Below, one piece after another: positions 11,079-22,853 of a DNA stretch of 64,000 nt (positions within the stretch are counted from its first letter, which is position 1; each line of letters begins with the position of its first letter). Source of the stretch: Gnetum montanum (taxonomy: Eukaryota > Streptophyta > Gnetopsida > Gnetales > Gnetaceae); NCBI GenBank assembly GCA_015680685.1, contig MNCI01004147.1, forward strand, positions 216,090 to 280,089, given 5' to 3'. Position numbers and translations under genes: made by a program. The notes beneath the pieces are model-generated. The model did not search any database. It saw only the letters and a list, made by a program, of their open reading frames with translations, and was not told where the DNA came from.

Positions 11079-13370
11079 TTAAAGAAACGGAAAAACATTT
11101 ATTAATTCTATGTTGTTAGAATGGAGGATACCCCCCATAGCTAAACGGTTGAGCATGACTAGAATTAATAAATGGAAGGTTGGGATCCTTGCATGTTGGA
11201 AATATTGGGACCTAGTCATACTTACCCCATTGGGGTTCACACACTTGATTATAGTAAGCATAGTGGGGCAATTATAAGATGTAGTCAATCGATGAGTGGT
11301 TGACCCACTATGGCACCCGTGACCCTAAGGTGGTATGCCAGGATCATGATGTCTCCCAGCATGGTTATATTCATTAGGCTGTATAGTTGTTGGAGTGTTG
11401 GGTTTTCATAGAGAGATGCACCACAGTGTTGGGCTTGTGATGTGTTGGAAGATGCAGTGGTCTTGGAACTATGTTGTCCCTTCTTACGATCATGTCTAAA
11501 GAAGGGACACCTTCGATGTTGTAAAAGGTTCCCACTACTATTGATAGTAGAAGCACAAGTAACATTCGTGGGTTGATGTGGTGGTGCAAACCCTTCAGGC
11601 ACAATTGGTGATGATGTGGAAGGAGGTGAAGGATGAGAATGTTGAAATTGAGGAGTGCAAGGTACCCAAGGTGGTGGTCCTGTTGGCAAGGATATGGGTG
11701 ATAGTATTGAGGAGAATGATAATAATGTGGTGAGATAGAGGATGTTGACTCAGTTGGGGAAACAGGATGTTGGACTTGATAAGCACTTGGGTTCGGATGG
11801 TATGAGGGTATAACTAGTTTGGGAGTGGCCTCCCCCATGACTAGGATTATTGTCATTGTGATCGAACACAATATCTCCGTACGAACTCTGGGTGTAACAC
11901 CCTTCCCTAATGCTCCTATAAATGTGACAAGATTGGACATTGGCCCTTGGGATGATCATATAGGAAAATCTTGCACTGATACTTATGATTGGCAGTTGAG
12001 CTCTTATTCTCATCTACCCTTCTTTCTGATTGTCTAAGGGTGTTTTGTCCTATTTCTTGGTTCATCGTGACTCTACCTCCAATAATGTTGGCATATTCTC
12101 TACATTTTTTATGCCTCCATTCCATCATCTTATTGATCTTTGCCTCAATTTCATCCAATGATTGTAGTGTTGGCAGAGATGGTTCCACCTCCTTGCGGTG
12201 AGTTGATTTCTCCTCTTCATAATCATGGGCCCTTGTTGATTTTTAGGCCTATTGAGATTTTTTAGCATTCTCCCATGTAGCCATTTCTCCTTCTTATTTT
12301 GCTACTTGCTTAATAAGCTCTTGGAGTTAATGGGCTTGTAGCTTGTATAGTTGACCTTGGGCATACATCCCTAGGGTTTCCCTTGTTTCATTACGGAGCC
12401 CATCTATGATATGGTATATTAGCCTCTCCTCAGAGAACCCATGGCCTCGATAGTTGTTTAATGATGCATAATATCTTTGTAAGGCCATGTCCAAGGGTTC
12501 ATGTTGCTCTTGTTTCCATTCTTGGATTTGTCCCCTCAAGGCCGATACTCTGGCATAGGTTTGATATCATTTAGTAAAGAGTTCTACCATTGTTGGCCAA
12601 CTACGAATTGATTTTGGTTTTAACGATCTGTACCATACTTTTTCTTGGCCAACGAGTGTCATGGCAAAGAGCTTAAGTTTTTGCCATCCATTATCAATAT
12701 TGTTCCATGCACAGGCATCGTAGAAGGCTTGTAGATGATGTTGCAGGTCTAAATCATAGCCTTTGGAAAACTTAGGAAAGTTGTTTAAGTCAAGCCTGGG
12801 TAGATGACTTTCCTTGTGATGCCTGCGGGATATTCAAACTGCCCCTTCTATAGGCATTAGGCTCTTAGTGGCCAGTAGGGGTTCATCGTCACTAAGTGGG
12901 TTGTGAGTTTGTGCGTTGGGACGATGTTGTCCTTGTTCATGTTGGCATTCTCGATTTTCTTTGTGAGCTCAATTTTTAGTTCTATGTCGATCCCTTGAAA
13001 TATAGTCATCTGTGTCACAATCTGACGTTGAAGGAGTAGAGGAAGAGAGGGAACTGTAAAACTCATTATGACTTTTGTAAGTCTTCCAATCATCCCCAAA
13101 TAAGTTCTTATTAGTTGTCGAGAAGGTCCCAGGCCTTTCGGGCCTCCTCTTTCTATGGGATGTCTCATCCTTACTAGAGGTGTCAGAGTTGGATGACGAA
13201 AGTCTTTGAGTATCGTTGGGGTGTTCATGAACATAGGGGACTCTACATAAGGTGAGCACTCCAAAATTTATCTTCATCATCATATAATTTGTTAGTTCTC
13301 CAATGAATTACCTTATGCATTATTGCATTGTCAGAGTCTTGTGAGAAAGATAGTGTTGTGAACCGTGTGT
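11079..13370 (-). pseudogene. element A gag, broken
   Basis: A capsid-type gag. KFSKGYDLDLQHHLQAFYDACAW, WQKLKLFAMTL, VWYRSLKP, TMVELF, YQTYARVSALRGQIQEWKQEQHEPLDMALQRYY and ERLIYHIIDGLRNETRETLG run between about 12800 and 12330. These match the retrotransposon gag domain and align with B gag. A degenerate zinc knuckle CKIFLYDHPKGQC (about 11960) has its second Cys replaced by Phe; B has CNICLYDHPKGQC. The C-terminal third is His/Pro/Ser/Thr-rich. The start codon used in B (ATG 39599) is mutated at the equivalent place near 13370. Many in-frame stops. Confidence 0.75.
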
Positions 13371-13460
13371 GACTTAATTAAAATTAGTTTCTTTTCTAAA
13401 AGATATATCGTTAATACTTTGTTACAATGATCTTGTATGATGTAACTAATCTAAATACCT

Positions 13461-13486
13461 AGCACTACCCCCAACAACAGCACCAA
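13461..13486 (-). promoter_or_regulatory. element A primer binding site
   Basis: On the minus strand TTGGTGCTGTTGTTGGGGGT directly follows the 5' LTR. It resembles the TTGGCGCCGTTGCCGGGGA site of plant Athila-type elements, with C-to-T changes. Which tRNA primes it cannot be decided here. Confidence 0.75.
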
Positions 13487-14326
13487 TGATGAGTGGCGAG
13501 GTACCCCTATACTCAACCATACGAATACGAGCATTTCACGCACGATCCAGTCGAACTCCACATACAGGCTAGTTGTGGTATCTAGATAGTTACTCATTAA
13601 TCGCAGTTCGTTGTCTTCCCACCTAGACTAGTATATGTTTTGTCATGTATGGTTTAGTCCAAAGTGAGATGTATGATATGTTCCTAAACTAATGCTACTC
13701 CTGGAGGCAATGGAAAATAACTTTAATTAGGCTAAGAGGAAAGGGAGAGAGGGTCTAAGCTAATAGGAGATAGGGAGAAAGAATCTAAGCTAGCCTAAGT
13801 GCAATGAGCATCTATTCCTTAATCATCCATACACATCTTAGGCCTCATGCACAACTACCACTGGGATTACCAAGTGCATGGCCTAAGTACGCTACTGGGA
13901 TACCAAGTAGTCACATGTAGACGCTCGTGATTAAGTCGTACTCATTCTGCGTTTAATAACAATAATAATTAAGTAATTAAACTAAGTGAATGCTGCAATG
14001 ATGAAGTAATCTTGATCTTTATTTCTGGTCATGTACGTGTCCAAGTACGTCACACTCGAATAAAGGATGCCATACAATTACAATCATCACACTGCGGGCA
14101 TGCACTGGGGGAAAGGGTTGAGAAGAACTATAAATGAAAACTAAGAACTAACTAAGACTAACTAACTTCTATCTAAAAACTTGACTCCTCTTGTGCAACT
14201 ACATGAGTATTTATAGGCCTACACAAGAGTCACGATATCGCGTATCCAATATCGTTACTTAGGTTACGATATCATGGATCTGATATCAGGGTCCGATATT
14301 GTAGCCAGATGAATCATGATTCATCA
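13487..14326 (-). repeat. element A 5' LTR (right copy)
   Basis: 840 bp, TGATGAGTGGCGAGG... to ...GATTCATCA. On the minus strand the U3 has GATATC palindromes and TATAAATA at 14208-14215. It is colinear with 5315-6167. Confidence 0.93.
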
Positions 14327-14331
14327 GAAAT

Positions 14332-14993
14332 GGAGTTATTTCTCTTAGTTGTCTTTGTCTTGCTAATCAATGGATTTTTGGAAGGTGTTTGACAATTTAT
14401 ATGGGGCCTCTAATGCAATGCACCATTGCCTAGATCAAGTTTATGATTTTATTCATCACTATTTGCAATTGGATGTTTTGGTGCAAAGTATTTTTCATGA
14501 CCTCCATTGGACTAATTGGTTGAAACTTTTGCCTTATAAGCCACACATTCTCTTTCAACTTTTCCATGACTCCCCAAGTGTCATCCACCAATGTAATAGG
14601 TCTTGGCACAAACAAGAGTCTAAACAAATCAAGATCCCCTTCTTCAAATGTATTTGGAAACTTCTAACTCTTCCTAAAATTCAACATTTCTTTGGTGCTT
14701 TCTTCACCAAGGTTTACCTATAGGCAAACGTCTCAAACATCTTGGGATTCACACTCCTAATTGCCCTCTATGGTGGTATAGAGGATTTTCTTCACATTTT
14801 TTGGCATTGCCCTTTTGCTCAGCATGCATGGAGATGGGCTTCTAAAGTTATCGCATCTTGCAAGCTATATCAAGATGATGTTATGTTTGGTTTTTTGCCT
14901 ACCAATTCAGTGAATTTCAAATCTCTTTGGAAGGTTATTAGGCCTATTGTTCTATATTATATTTGGAAACATAAATGTAATACTTTTTTTTAG
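14332..14993 (+). pseudogene. LINE a ORF2, 3' part (C-terminal zinc-binding region)
   Basis: This continues ORF2 on the far side of element A. The DNA resumes at 14332 after the GAAAT duplication. LNF-type residues 'LPKIQHFFGAFFTK' (about 14670) and 'EDFLHIFWHCPFAQHAWRWA' (about 14784) match the 'SKIQHFLWYLIHQ' and 'FTHCFFSCPLAHSSWIW' region of LINE c, which resembles the zf-RVT domain at the C-terminus of plant LINE reverse transcriptases. Frames change several times. The last open stretch ends at 14993, and the true stop may have been slightly downstream. Confidence 0.7.
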
Positions 14994-15438
14994 AGGACTA
15001 ATTATTCAAATACATATCATTTGACTATTATAGAGAAATTGCAAATCCTCTGCCTCGTTCATTTCCAAATCATATCTCAAGCCTCAAAGATCAAGTTGGA
15101 TACTAATCTACTTCATCTTTTGCAGCCTTGGTGTAGACCCATAAGTCCAAGCAACCTTCTTCATCAAGAATCACTACATAGGAGCTTCACTTTATAATTT
15201 CAGCTGTTCTCTACTTTGTCTGATCTCTGCCACTCTTTTTTTTGCTCTTGTGTACAGTTAATCCTTGGTAGGAGGCAGATGCCTAGATAGTGTTCTTCCC
15301 CTTTGTGCTCTATTGTATGTTAAGTTGTTTCTCTACGAAACATCTCAAGTTCATTAAGTTTTCTCTATATCTACTTTGTTTGATCTGATGTTACATATGT
15401 GATCGATACTCTTTTTTCGTTAATAAAACTCCCTTTTC

Positions 15439-15454
15439 GGGGTCCGACACCCCC
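15439..15454 (+). other. 3'-terminal hairpin of LINE a
   Basis: GGGGTCCGACACCCCC forms a GGGGT/ACCCC stem. It closes the element directly before the T4(AT)n tail and follows TTAATAAAACTCCC. LINE c ends in the same hairpin. No poly(A) follows. Confidence 0.6.
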
Positions 15455-15458
15455 TTTT

Positions 15459-16178
15459 ATATATATATATATATAGTGAAGTCTAGGTTGCCACAGTAAC
15501 TTTTTAACTGAATGCCTGGAAATTCGAACCCTGCTTCCAGGTTGGTGATAGTATGATTGTCTTGCGAGAACGCTGAAAGCTGAGTTGAACCGACACCGGA
15601 ATCTTTAACAGCCAGCTACTCTGAAGGTCTGGTTATCATCATACATGTTTAAATATGATATTCGGCTGTTCAGGACGATTTATGTCCTATCTTGTTTCTG
15701 TATCGACTTGGTTGCATTTAGTTTCCTTTTCGGTTTTCTTAACCAGTGAGCTTTGCAATTTTCCGTGGGTTCCGTTCTGTCGTATACCGAATATTCTTCA
15801 TAAATATAGACGGGGTTTTAGTGATCTTATATAATTTCTACAACGATAGTGAAATATCATTACTTGCAAAAAAATTTTGGAGGTTTGAAATTCGATTAGG
15901 TTAACTCAAATTCGAAAGTCACATTGATTCTCACTAGAGCCCAAACGTTATGAAATTTTAGAAAGACAAGATTTGCCCTATCTGTTTGCTTGGTACTCTG
16001 TGAATACAGCGGTAAGACTCCTTGTTATTTTGTAGATTGTAGATCTCTCTGTGGTGCTTATATAATTACATTCAGGATGATATTTGCAGAATATTTATTC
16101 TATTATTTGAAAGGAAATAAAGGTTTGTCACTGCAAATATACTAAAGTTGCAACTTGGATTTTGCAGGATTATTATAA
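15459..16178 (+). promoter_or_regulatory. MED22: MED22 upstream region and 5' UTR with a probable leader intron
   Basis: Between the tail of LINE a and the MED22 ATG lie about 700 bp. A 3' splice site, TTTTGCAG at 16160-16167, is 11 bp before the ATG. An upstream donor-like CGGTAAGA lies at 16010-16017, giving a possible 156-bp leader intron (16012-16167). No unambiguous TATA box was identified. If the leader exon is right, the core promoter lies between the LINE end and about 15950, so the insertion sits very close to it. Confidence 0.5.
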
Positions 16179-17447
16179 ATGAATAAACCAGCAGGAATAG
16201 GAATTAGGGGGCCGGGTGCTGGTTTGGGGGCAAGGGAAGTTATAGGGCCAACATCAGCTGCTGTTCAAGCTGCAGCCCAGAAGCAGAAATATCTTTTGCA
16301 GCGGGTAGATAGCGACATCAATGCAATTTTAGACAACTTTTCTCATCTTATTAAGGCTTCAAGGGTGGGTTGAAGTTTTTTTTTTTTTTAATGCTGAAAA
16401 GTTTATATGCCATTCATTCAGTTTTTTCTTTGATTAGGAAGTGCTACAATTAAATTTCCTAATAGATATCATTGAAATTTCTTTCAAAATAGATCCCAGA
16501 AGCTAATAACCGACCCCATGTAGTTGAGGTTTAATGCACAATCAGGATTTTCCCCATTTCTCTTAAGTTTGTACACCTTATTTGCCTATGCATACTGAAG
16601 TTGTGAAGAGTTTAATGCAGATATGTTTGTAGAAAATATTTTACCAGAATGGGCATCAATTTGCTTTTTATGTATTAGAACTTGAATTTTGCCTCTGATG
16701 TATTACTTATCAAGAACACATAATTTTGAGTTAATTGCTACGCAACATCTCTTAACGCACCAGTGAAGATGAACCCAGAGAAGATTCAAAACTAACATCA
16801 AGAAACAAAATACTTTTAGAAGATTCAAAACTAATATGAAGAAGCAAAATACTTTAGTTATCTTTTACTTTTGAGTACGGTGTAAAAGGTTTGGCTTAGC
16901 ATTTGGCTTTTAAATAAGTCCAATGGGATGTGATAAGCATTCGGTGTGCATGTGTAGGATAGTTCTATATCTCCTGCTATGAACAGGCTATCCTTCTTTC
17001 TGTTTTCCCCTTTTTGTGCATACTTGCAAAAGATAGAAGTTTGTGTGTTTTTTCTCAGGTTAGCGATGCAACCTTTCGAAACTCACAAGAAGCTTTCCAA
17101 ATGGAGATACATGCCAACCGTGTGGTAAATTGACTTATAAACATTCTATTTGAATGCTAATACAATTCAATTATGAATTATTTGTTCCTTCTTACACTTT
17201 TTATATTGGATGTTATCCTCAGGTACAGGCTGCTGACTCTCTCATGAAACTTGTATCTGAGCTAAAGCAAACAGCTGTTTCTGCAGACTTTGCTTCTATA
17301 AATGAGCATGTTGAGCAGCGTGTTCAGATCTTTGATAAACAATGTAAGGCAACCGATAAGCTTCTAGCTACTGTAGCTGAACAAGCAGCTGTAAGTTTGA
17401 AAGAGCTTGAAGGCCATTACTACTCATCTATGGAGATGTCTAAATGA
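16179..17447 (+). CDS. MED22: Mediator complex subunit 22 (MED22 / Surfeit locus protein 5 family)
   Basis: The coding sequence is exon 1 16179-16364, exon 2 17059-17124 and exon 3 17223-17447: 477 bases, 158 residues. Introns are GT-AG and phase 0 (GTGGGT...CTCAG; GTAAAT...CCTCAG). MED22 is a head-module subunit of Mediator, which links transcription factors to RNA polymerase II in the nucleus. Diagnostic stretches are [15 protein letters not shown] and [12 protein letters not shown] (exon 1), [17 protein letters not shown] (exon 2/3) and [41 protein letters not shown] (exon 3). These match the plant MED22 pattern RNSQEA..., [18 protein letters not shown]... and EHYYSS as remembered. The protein length is normal for plant MED22 (about 150). 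The Gly/Ala-rich N-terminus is longer than I recall for Arabidopsis. All frames and splice sites are intact, so it is probably functional. It is the only convincing host gene in the window. Confidence 0.88.
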
Positions 17448-20217
17448 GCTCAGGAAGGCTTTAAGTTTGTTTGCAAATTTTAATGGAACAGTGATTTCAA
17501 AATTTGTTGCAATACAAATTTTTTCTTCATTTAAGGCTAGCTTGTTTCTGGTTGGTTTGACATCATTATGTCATGTTATGTTGTTAACATTTAGAATTTA
17601 GAAGAAGCAGCCTTTTCCAAAGGTCTCTTGGCATTACTGGAAGATACAAGCAATGTTACAACTATTTAAAAAATGAAGAAGAAATATGTATGTAAATTTG
17701 AGTTAATGGTTCGTGCCCTTGGAACAAAACGTTAGCATCAGATTTCAAATTTGACATGTATAGGTTTATTATACTGTCTGACATATTCATGTCCTTTGAT
17801 GGAAGTAAATATCAGGATATGCTAATAAACAACCCTGACATGTCTTATAACTTTTGTATTTGCAGAAATTTGCAGGGGTTATAAGTATACTAGCCTTATC
17901 CTAACTATATGGGTCTCGTCTCATCGTAACTGCGTGGGTTGGTTACATGAATTCATTTTCTTTATTCTCTTTTTATAAGAGCTAAATTAATATTAATACC
18001 GAAATCCTGGATATCTTTTTTAATTTTTGCAAACGGAGTTTTTTTTTTTTTTTTTTTTGGTATTTTCTGGAGTTAACGCGGCCCGGAGCAACCTTTTGTA
18101 ACACAAGCGCTGTGCACTTTCTGGTATTAGCACATGACCAAACCAAATCATTTCAGGCAATGTTTCTTAGTCTTCTTATGTATGATATTACTCTCAAATT
18201 TTCTCTAGAAGAAGAATTGTTGATTTTGTTTTAGTGAGACATAACATCCATCATCAAATCAATGTGAACATGTCTTTCGATTATTGAAGTCAAGATCAAA
18301 ACCAAGTTCAAGCTTATTAATGGTAATATGTATTTTAGAAATCATACACTAGTGGTAAGACTTGATTTTGACTTTGACAGGTAAAAAGTGTTTTGAAGTT
18401 GTGCAAAGGGTGGAAATTTAAGGCTTTGCAAAGGGCTTTCAAGGTTGTGGAAAAGATTTGAGGCTTTGCAAAGAGTTAAATATAGGACCAATTATTAAGT
18501 TCAAGTTCCATGAGATTGCGACTCAATTGAAAGCCTTATTTGAAAGGCAAAAAACTCTTGAACAAAGACAAAATGTTTGTTCAAAATTAGAAAATGATAT
18601 TTAAATGGATATTGTTGAGATTTAAGAGAATGAATCCTTGTGATTGGAATTTTGAAATTTATTAAAAATAGATGAAAACCATAAGCCAGCCCTAGGTTGT
18701 GGTCTATGAAAATTAGAGAGAATTTTATTACTATAAATATCATGAGGGTACCATCAGTAGTGATCTAATGCATTAGTCAAAAAAGGTTGAATTTTTTAAT
18801 GCTACAAGTGCATCATGCATCATGGTTGACAACCATAAGTTGTGGTGTTTCACCATGAGTGAACCACAAGTTGTGGTATGAGAAAACTTGCAATACCACA
18901 ACTTGACCATGAGTTGTGGTCAAACTTACTCATAAAATCTGGAGATTCTCAAGTTGAATTTAACTGAGCCTTCGTTCATTGAAGTTGCATCGAGATGCTA
19001 AACAATCTGTGATATTAAATTGAATTGATTGAATTGAATTTTGTGGAGAAATTGATGGATCTCACTTTAATGAATTTTGAACTTTCATAGTTATTGGTGA
19101 ACTAGATCTATGATGAAATTGATGAGAGTACTTTGATGAAAAAGTTGTTGGTGATGAATAGGAGATGATAGAAACTAAGAACTATTGATGGAGATGTTTA
19201 TAAATGAAAGAAATAATGAATGAATAAGATATTGAAAACCAAAAATTAATGGGATAGAAATACTATGAAATATCGAGTATTTTTAACTCAATCTTTCATA
19301 TTGCTTCAATCATCACTGCAATCATTCTTTGCCCTCATATTTGTGATAGGGCCATATGGTATATGATGGGACAAAGCTATTTTCATGAAAATTGGGCTGG
19401 AAATTAAAGGTACATGAGTGAGTAGGGACCATTATATGATTACATCCATCTATTGATCTTTTAATAAAGCAAATAAATTGAAATTTCCTATCTTGTCCTA
19501 TGTAATATAATGATCCAAATAGAGTTTACATGGCATTGGTCCCTATTTTACTAAAGAGCTAAATTGTCTTGACTTGAACATTGGCATTTCTTCAAATGTT
19601 GTCTTTGTCTTCATGTTTTTACTTGATTTTGTTGCATTTTCATATGTAAATATGACCTTGAATTACTTTGAACTTAGACTTGTTGAATTCATTTTTTGGT
19701 CTTGTTTCCAATCCACAACTTGGGCAAGTAGAATGAGTTGAGTATGAGTGACCAAAGTGCATACTAGAACCAATAGATATAGAAATAGAAAGAACCACCA
19801 AAGAAGCAAAAGATGCTAATGAAAGAATAGACAATAGTAATGGTTCAACATCACAATGATCTTGAAAATCTCATTCGTACCATAAACATTATAGCTACAA
19901 AGAAAGAGGTGATATCTAATCAATTAATAGCTATGATGATACAACAATAAATGATAGTATAAAGGATTACAAAGGAAAAGAAAAAGTGAGTAAAACTTTG
20001 AATTTTGAATCAAATCAAGAAACTATATGTGATATGACTGCAAGGTAGGAAATAGTTGTTGAAGCAATTCTTGAACATGTTGAAGCCTCATGTTATTTAG
20101 TGAAGGAACAAGAAGAATAGGGAAAGAGATAAAAATCTCTGATTTGCTAGTGTTTCAAAAAGTTGAGAGGAAAAAGATAATTTAAAAAAAGTTGTTCATG
20201 ATATCATAACAAAAATA
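17448..20217. other. MED22 3' region and unassigned DNA
   Basis: The first few hundred bases should include the MED22 3' UTR, but no exact poly(A) site is evident. A T20 run lies at 18039-18058 and a small cluster of palindromic repeats at 18831-18920. Short open frames here are isolated and resemble no family I know. Confidence 0.5.
18831..18920. repeat. cluster of AGTTGTGGT repeats forming inverted repeats
   Basis: Three spaced copies of ACCA(T/C)(A/G)AGTTGTGGT occur. One is the near-perfect palindrome ACCACAAGTTGTGGT (18863-18877). Another pair, ACCACAACT (18895-18903) and AGTTGTGGT (18912-18920), makes a 9-bp stem with an 8-base loop. Confidence 0.6.
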
Positions 20218-20860
20218 ATGCACCTCCACATCTTACTTGATATAATCTTGGATGATTATCACATAGGATTCAAAGGTGATAAACCATGTTATATTACTGT
20301 AAAATTTAGTGATTCAAGTACTCAAGGAAAAAATTGGTACAATCGTAATAACTTGACAAGAAAAAAACTATGGATAAATGATCTCATGAAAAAAGAGCTT
20401 GCGAAGAAAATAGAAGAATAAGAAAAAGTAAACTAGCATTAGTGGAGGGTAAGGTAGCTTTTTTGAATAAGAGTATATTGCAATAATCAAAGGTAGAGCA
20501 TTTTCAAAAAATGCCTAAACACTTCACACTATGGATTTTTGAATATAGATGGTGGCATTATCACTAAAATGCTTGCATTGGATAATATTGGGGTTTCAAA
20601 GAAGTTTGATATTTTTGGAGAACTAGAAACTTTAAAAGAAAAAGATTCTGAAAATAGAATAAAGGTAGCAAATGTTAGATCTCACAAATAGGGAAGACCA
20701 TCAAAGAGGATTATCTTGTATTTTCAAAAAAAAAAAAAAAAAAAAAAAAACAGGCTTCAAAAGGTAATTAAGGTGCAAAAGGTTTGAGTATAAACTATAT
20801 ATTTAGTTGAAGATTATTCAAAGAAAATATCTTATATTCCTTGTTTTTTGTTACCTTTAT
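20218..20860 (+). pseudogene. old LINE (second type), left part: possible ORF1 end and endonuclease start
   Basis: Around 20540-20640 the plus strand reads 'NIDGGIITKMLALDNIGV' followed by 'FDIFGELETL', which fits the NxxG...FDIxxLxET start of LINE endonucleases. 20218-20421 encodes 67 residues (GFKGDKPCYITVKFSDSS...) that I do not recognise and that could be the tail of its ORF1. The reading continues on the right of element C at 48332 with KFYICGDFNAMIGS, so C is inserted within the endonuclease. The copy is very decayed, with many stops. Assignment of the left part is tentative. Confidence 0.45.
20726..20750 (+). repeat. A25 homopolymer
   Basis: A run of 25 A inside the old LINE. Reading of the surrounding LINE continues on both sides, so it is more likely replication slippage than a retrotransposition tail. 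Confidence 0.8.
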
Positions 20861-21778
20861 TGATGAGCGGTGAGGTACCCATATGCCCAACCATACGAAT
20901 CACAAAGCGTTCATGCACAATTCGGTTGAATTTTGTGGACTTTATAGTTTCCAGTGCACTAGTCTTCTAGGAGGTGAAGCTTTCCCTAAGGTTGTTCGTT
21001 GTCTTCTCAATTACACTTGTGAAGCTCAAAGGTATGGTTAAGTGTAATCGAGGTATATGATTTTTATCATTTTATGTTTTAGGTTCTTTGGTGCTTGAAG
21101 AGAGAGATAAAGTAGTTTAATGGCTAATTTGATCTAACTAACTAACTCATCTCTAACTAGTCCTAACATAAGCATCCGATCGCACTTTCTATACACATCC
21201 TAAACCCACATATCCACTACTGAGTTACCAAGTGCTACACTACTAGGTGCACCAAGCAATAACACTATTGGGATTACCAAGTCAATACGTGTTACACTCG
21301 AAGTGGTTGTACCTATGTAATTAATCTATCTAGCTTATCTCACTTAATTACCTAATTAGCTTAATTACTGGAAAACATTGAATAAATCACTGAAAATATT
21401 GAATGCATAAATGAAACATTTAAACTATCCAAAATGCTGCAAGGTTTATCAAGAAGTTCATCTTTATTGCTGCACACACTATCGTGCTCAGGAACAACAG
21501 TGCTCGAATAAAGATCCGTACACTCAATGACTCCTACTATGGGCACTTGGGAAAATATTCTAATGTGGGAACTCAGGAAAATATTCTAGCTCTCAAATGG
21601 AAAAACTGTAACAACTTCGCTACACTATGACTAACTGATGCCATAAATGCGATCGATGAGCATGTATTTATAGGCAAGAACAAACCCTGCGTTGATGGGG
21701 CCTAGTTGATGCATGAAACAATGCGTTGATGGGGCCTAGTCAATGGGGCCCAGTTGACGGGACCCAGTTAACCCATCA
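20861..21778 (-). repeat. element C 3' LTR (left copy)
   Basis: 918 bp. On the minus strand it opens TGATGGGTTAACTGGGTC, has repeated CAACTAGGCCCCATC-type motifs, then TATAAATA (21665-21672). Its end matches the other elements (TACCTCACCGCTCATCA). Confidence 0.9.
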
Positions 21779-21792
21779 TACCCCCACGACTG
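21779..21792 (-). promoter_or_regulatory. element C polypurine tract
   Basis: On the minus strand AGTCGTGGGGGTA precedes the 3' LTR, with the same upstream context (GAGTTTTCATTC) as in A, B and D. Confidence 0.85.
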
Positions 21793-22084
21793 AATGAAAA
21801 CTCATCCTTGAGTTCTTTACAAAATTGGAAAGGTATGGGATTATTGACTAACGTTAGACTTACAAATTGACTTGACAAAATTGAGTACCCGAGTGTATAG
21901 ACCAACACATTACAAAAATTGTGGTGTTCATGATAGAAAATTGAACACCATATATGACTCTTCAAAATTGGATGACACTTCTTTTGATAGCATGAAGTCA
22001 ATGGAGAAGGTCAAACAGTCCTAGGCAATGGTGGCTTTTGAAGCTTTGAGGGACCTTCATCGACTTCAAACACATACAGTGGCT

Positions 22085-22660
22085 GAGGTGGCTATGGCTA
22101 TCCTATTGCTGCTACAACTTCTAGCGGGACATGAAAAGCATCCAGCAATGCTTTCATTTTCTTCTCCTTACTCCTGGGATCATGCATCGTCCATGTAGCT
22201 TCACCTATGTGAGTTGGAATGCACACATCCCAAGGATAAGGAATTGCTAAAAATAACTCCTTGGCATTGATGAACCAGGTAGCAAATTGTTTGTGCTCAA
22301 TGTTAAATACTATGACTACATCTTTCAACTCTTGGTAATCATTCATTCTCTTGGCCAAGTTCTCAATAGTTGATCGTTGATCTATGAATCATGCCATGAG
22401 AACTTCGAGTTCAACATTTGTTGTCTCAAGCTTTTGCTTGGTGTCCTTATGGTGCTTTAACTTGACCTTGTACAACAAGTACGTGTTGGCCACTTGCTTT
22501 TCAAGTTCTAACCACAACCATCTAGCAATCAACATCACCAAGTTTGCATAGCAAAGATTGTCCAATTCCATGTATTCTGTCATTTCTTTAATTTACAACT
22601 ATTTCAAGTAGATCTCTGCTCTGTTATAGGCATCTATTCCATTAATGATGGGTTTCCATG
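22085..22660 (-). pseudogene. element C ORF3, 3' part (coiled coil and C-terminus)
   Basis: MTEYMELDNLCYANLVMLIARW (22583 downward) aligns with DLTEYIELANLRYANLAMLIARR in B ORF3. PWDVCIPTHIGEATWTMHDPRSKEKKMKALLDAFH aligns with the last 60 residues of B. The strand, order and phase continue the 5' part at 28409-30605, from which it is separated by LINE b. Confidence 0.65.
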
Positions 22661-22675
22661 CTTCTCTTCCTTACT
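22661..22675. repeat. left target-site duplication of LINE b
   Basis: CTTCTCTTCCTTACT is identical to 28394-28408. The 15-bp length is typical of LINE insertion and fixes both ends of LINE b. Confidence 0.88.
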
Positions 22676-22853
22676 GGGGGGGGTGCGGGGTTGTTAAGGT
22701 GAGCTACAAGTTGGAGAAGAAAAATAATAACCAAAACCTTAACAGAGCCCAATGTTGCAAGATGACCCCCCAGTCACCTGCAACAAGACAAAAGCATATC
22801 GCACCCCCCGGGACGATAGCTAAAAAAAGAGACCAATACAACTAATTCAAAAT
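22676..22853 (-). other. LINE b 3' UTR
   Basis: 178 bp after the ORF2 stop, containing several C- and G-runs able to pair with each other (CCCGGGGGGTGCG, GGTGACTGGGGGG) and ending in C8. No AATAAA or A-tail is visible at the end. Confidence 0.6.

Larger units (their letters stand above)
5315..14326 (-). mobile_element. LTR element A: non-autonomous Ty3/gypsy (Athila-like) retrotransposon without pol
   Basis: Two direct LTRs (TGATGAGTGG... to ...GATTCATCA) bound a 9.0 kb element flanked by a perfect 5-bp duplication, GAAAT at 5310-5314 and 14327-14331. The element reads on the minus strand: its primer binding site is left of the right-hand LTR and its polypurine tract is right of the left-hand LTR. 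Inside, in minus order, are gag, a 1.9 kb non-coding spacer with an internal promoter-like block, and ORF3. No protease, reverse transcriptase or integrase is detectable. It splits LINE a and is therefore younger than it. Confidence 0.92.
775..15458 (+). mobile_element. LINE a, L1-type non-LTR retrotransposon, decayed, split by LTR element A
   Basis: The order is an ORF1 with a zinc-knuckle-like segment, an ORF2 with endonuclease and reverse transcriptase, and a 3' end ATTAATAAAA-like plus a GGGGT/ACCCC hairpin. After removing element A and one target duplication, the length is about 5.67 kb, nearly the same as complete LINE b (5718 bp). That supports the 5' boundary chosen near 775. Many in-frame stops and shifts make it non-functional. 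It lies just upstream of MED22 in the same orientation. Confidence 0.75.

Noticed and set aside
20218-20421. Independent host gene for the 67-residue frame
   Set aside because: No recognisable domain. Its position just before the LINE endonuclease start makes an ORF1 remnant more likely.
20726-20750. A25 as the poly(A) tail of a retrotransposed gene
   Set aside because: Old LINE reading continues on both sides and no target duplication brackets it.
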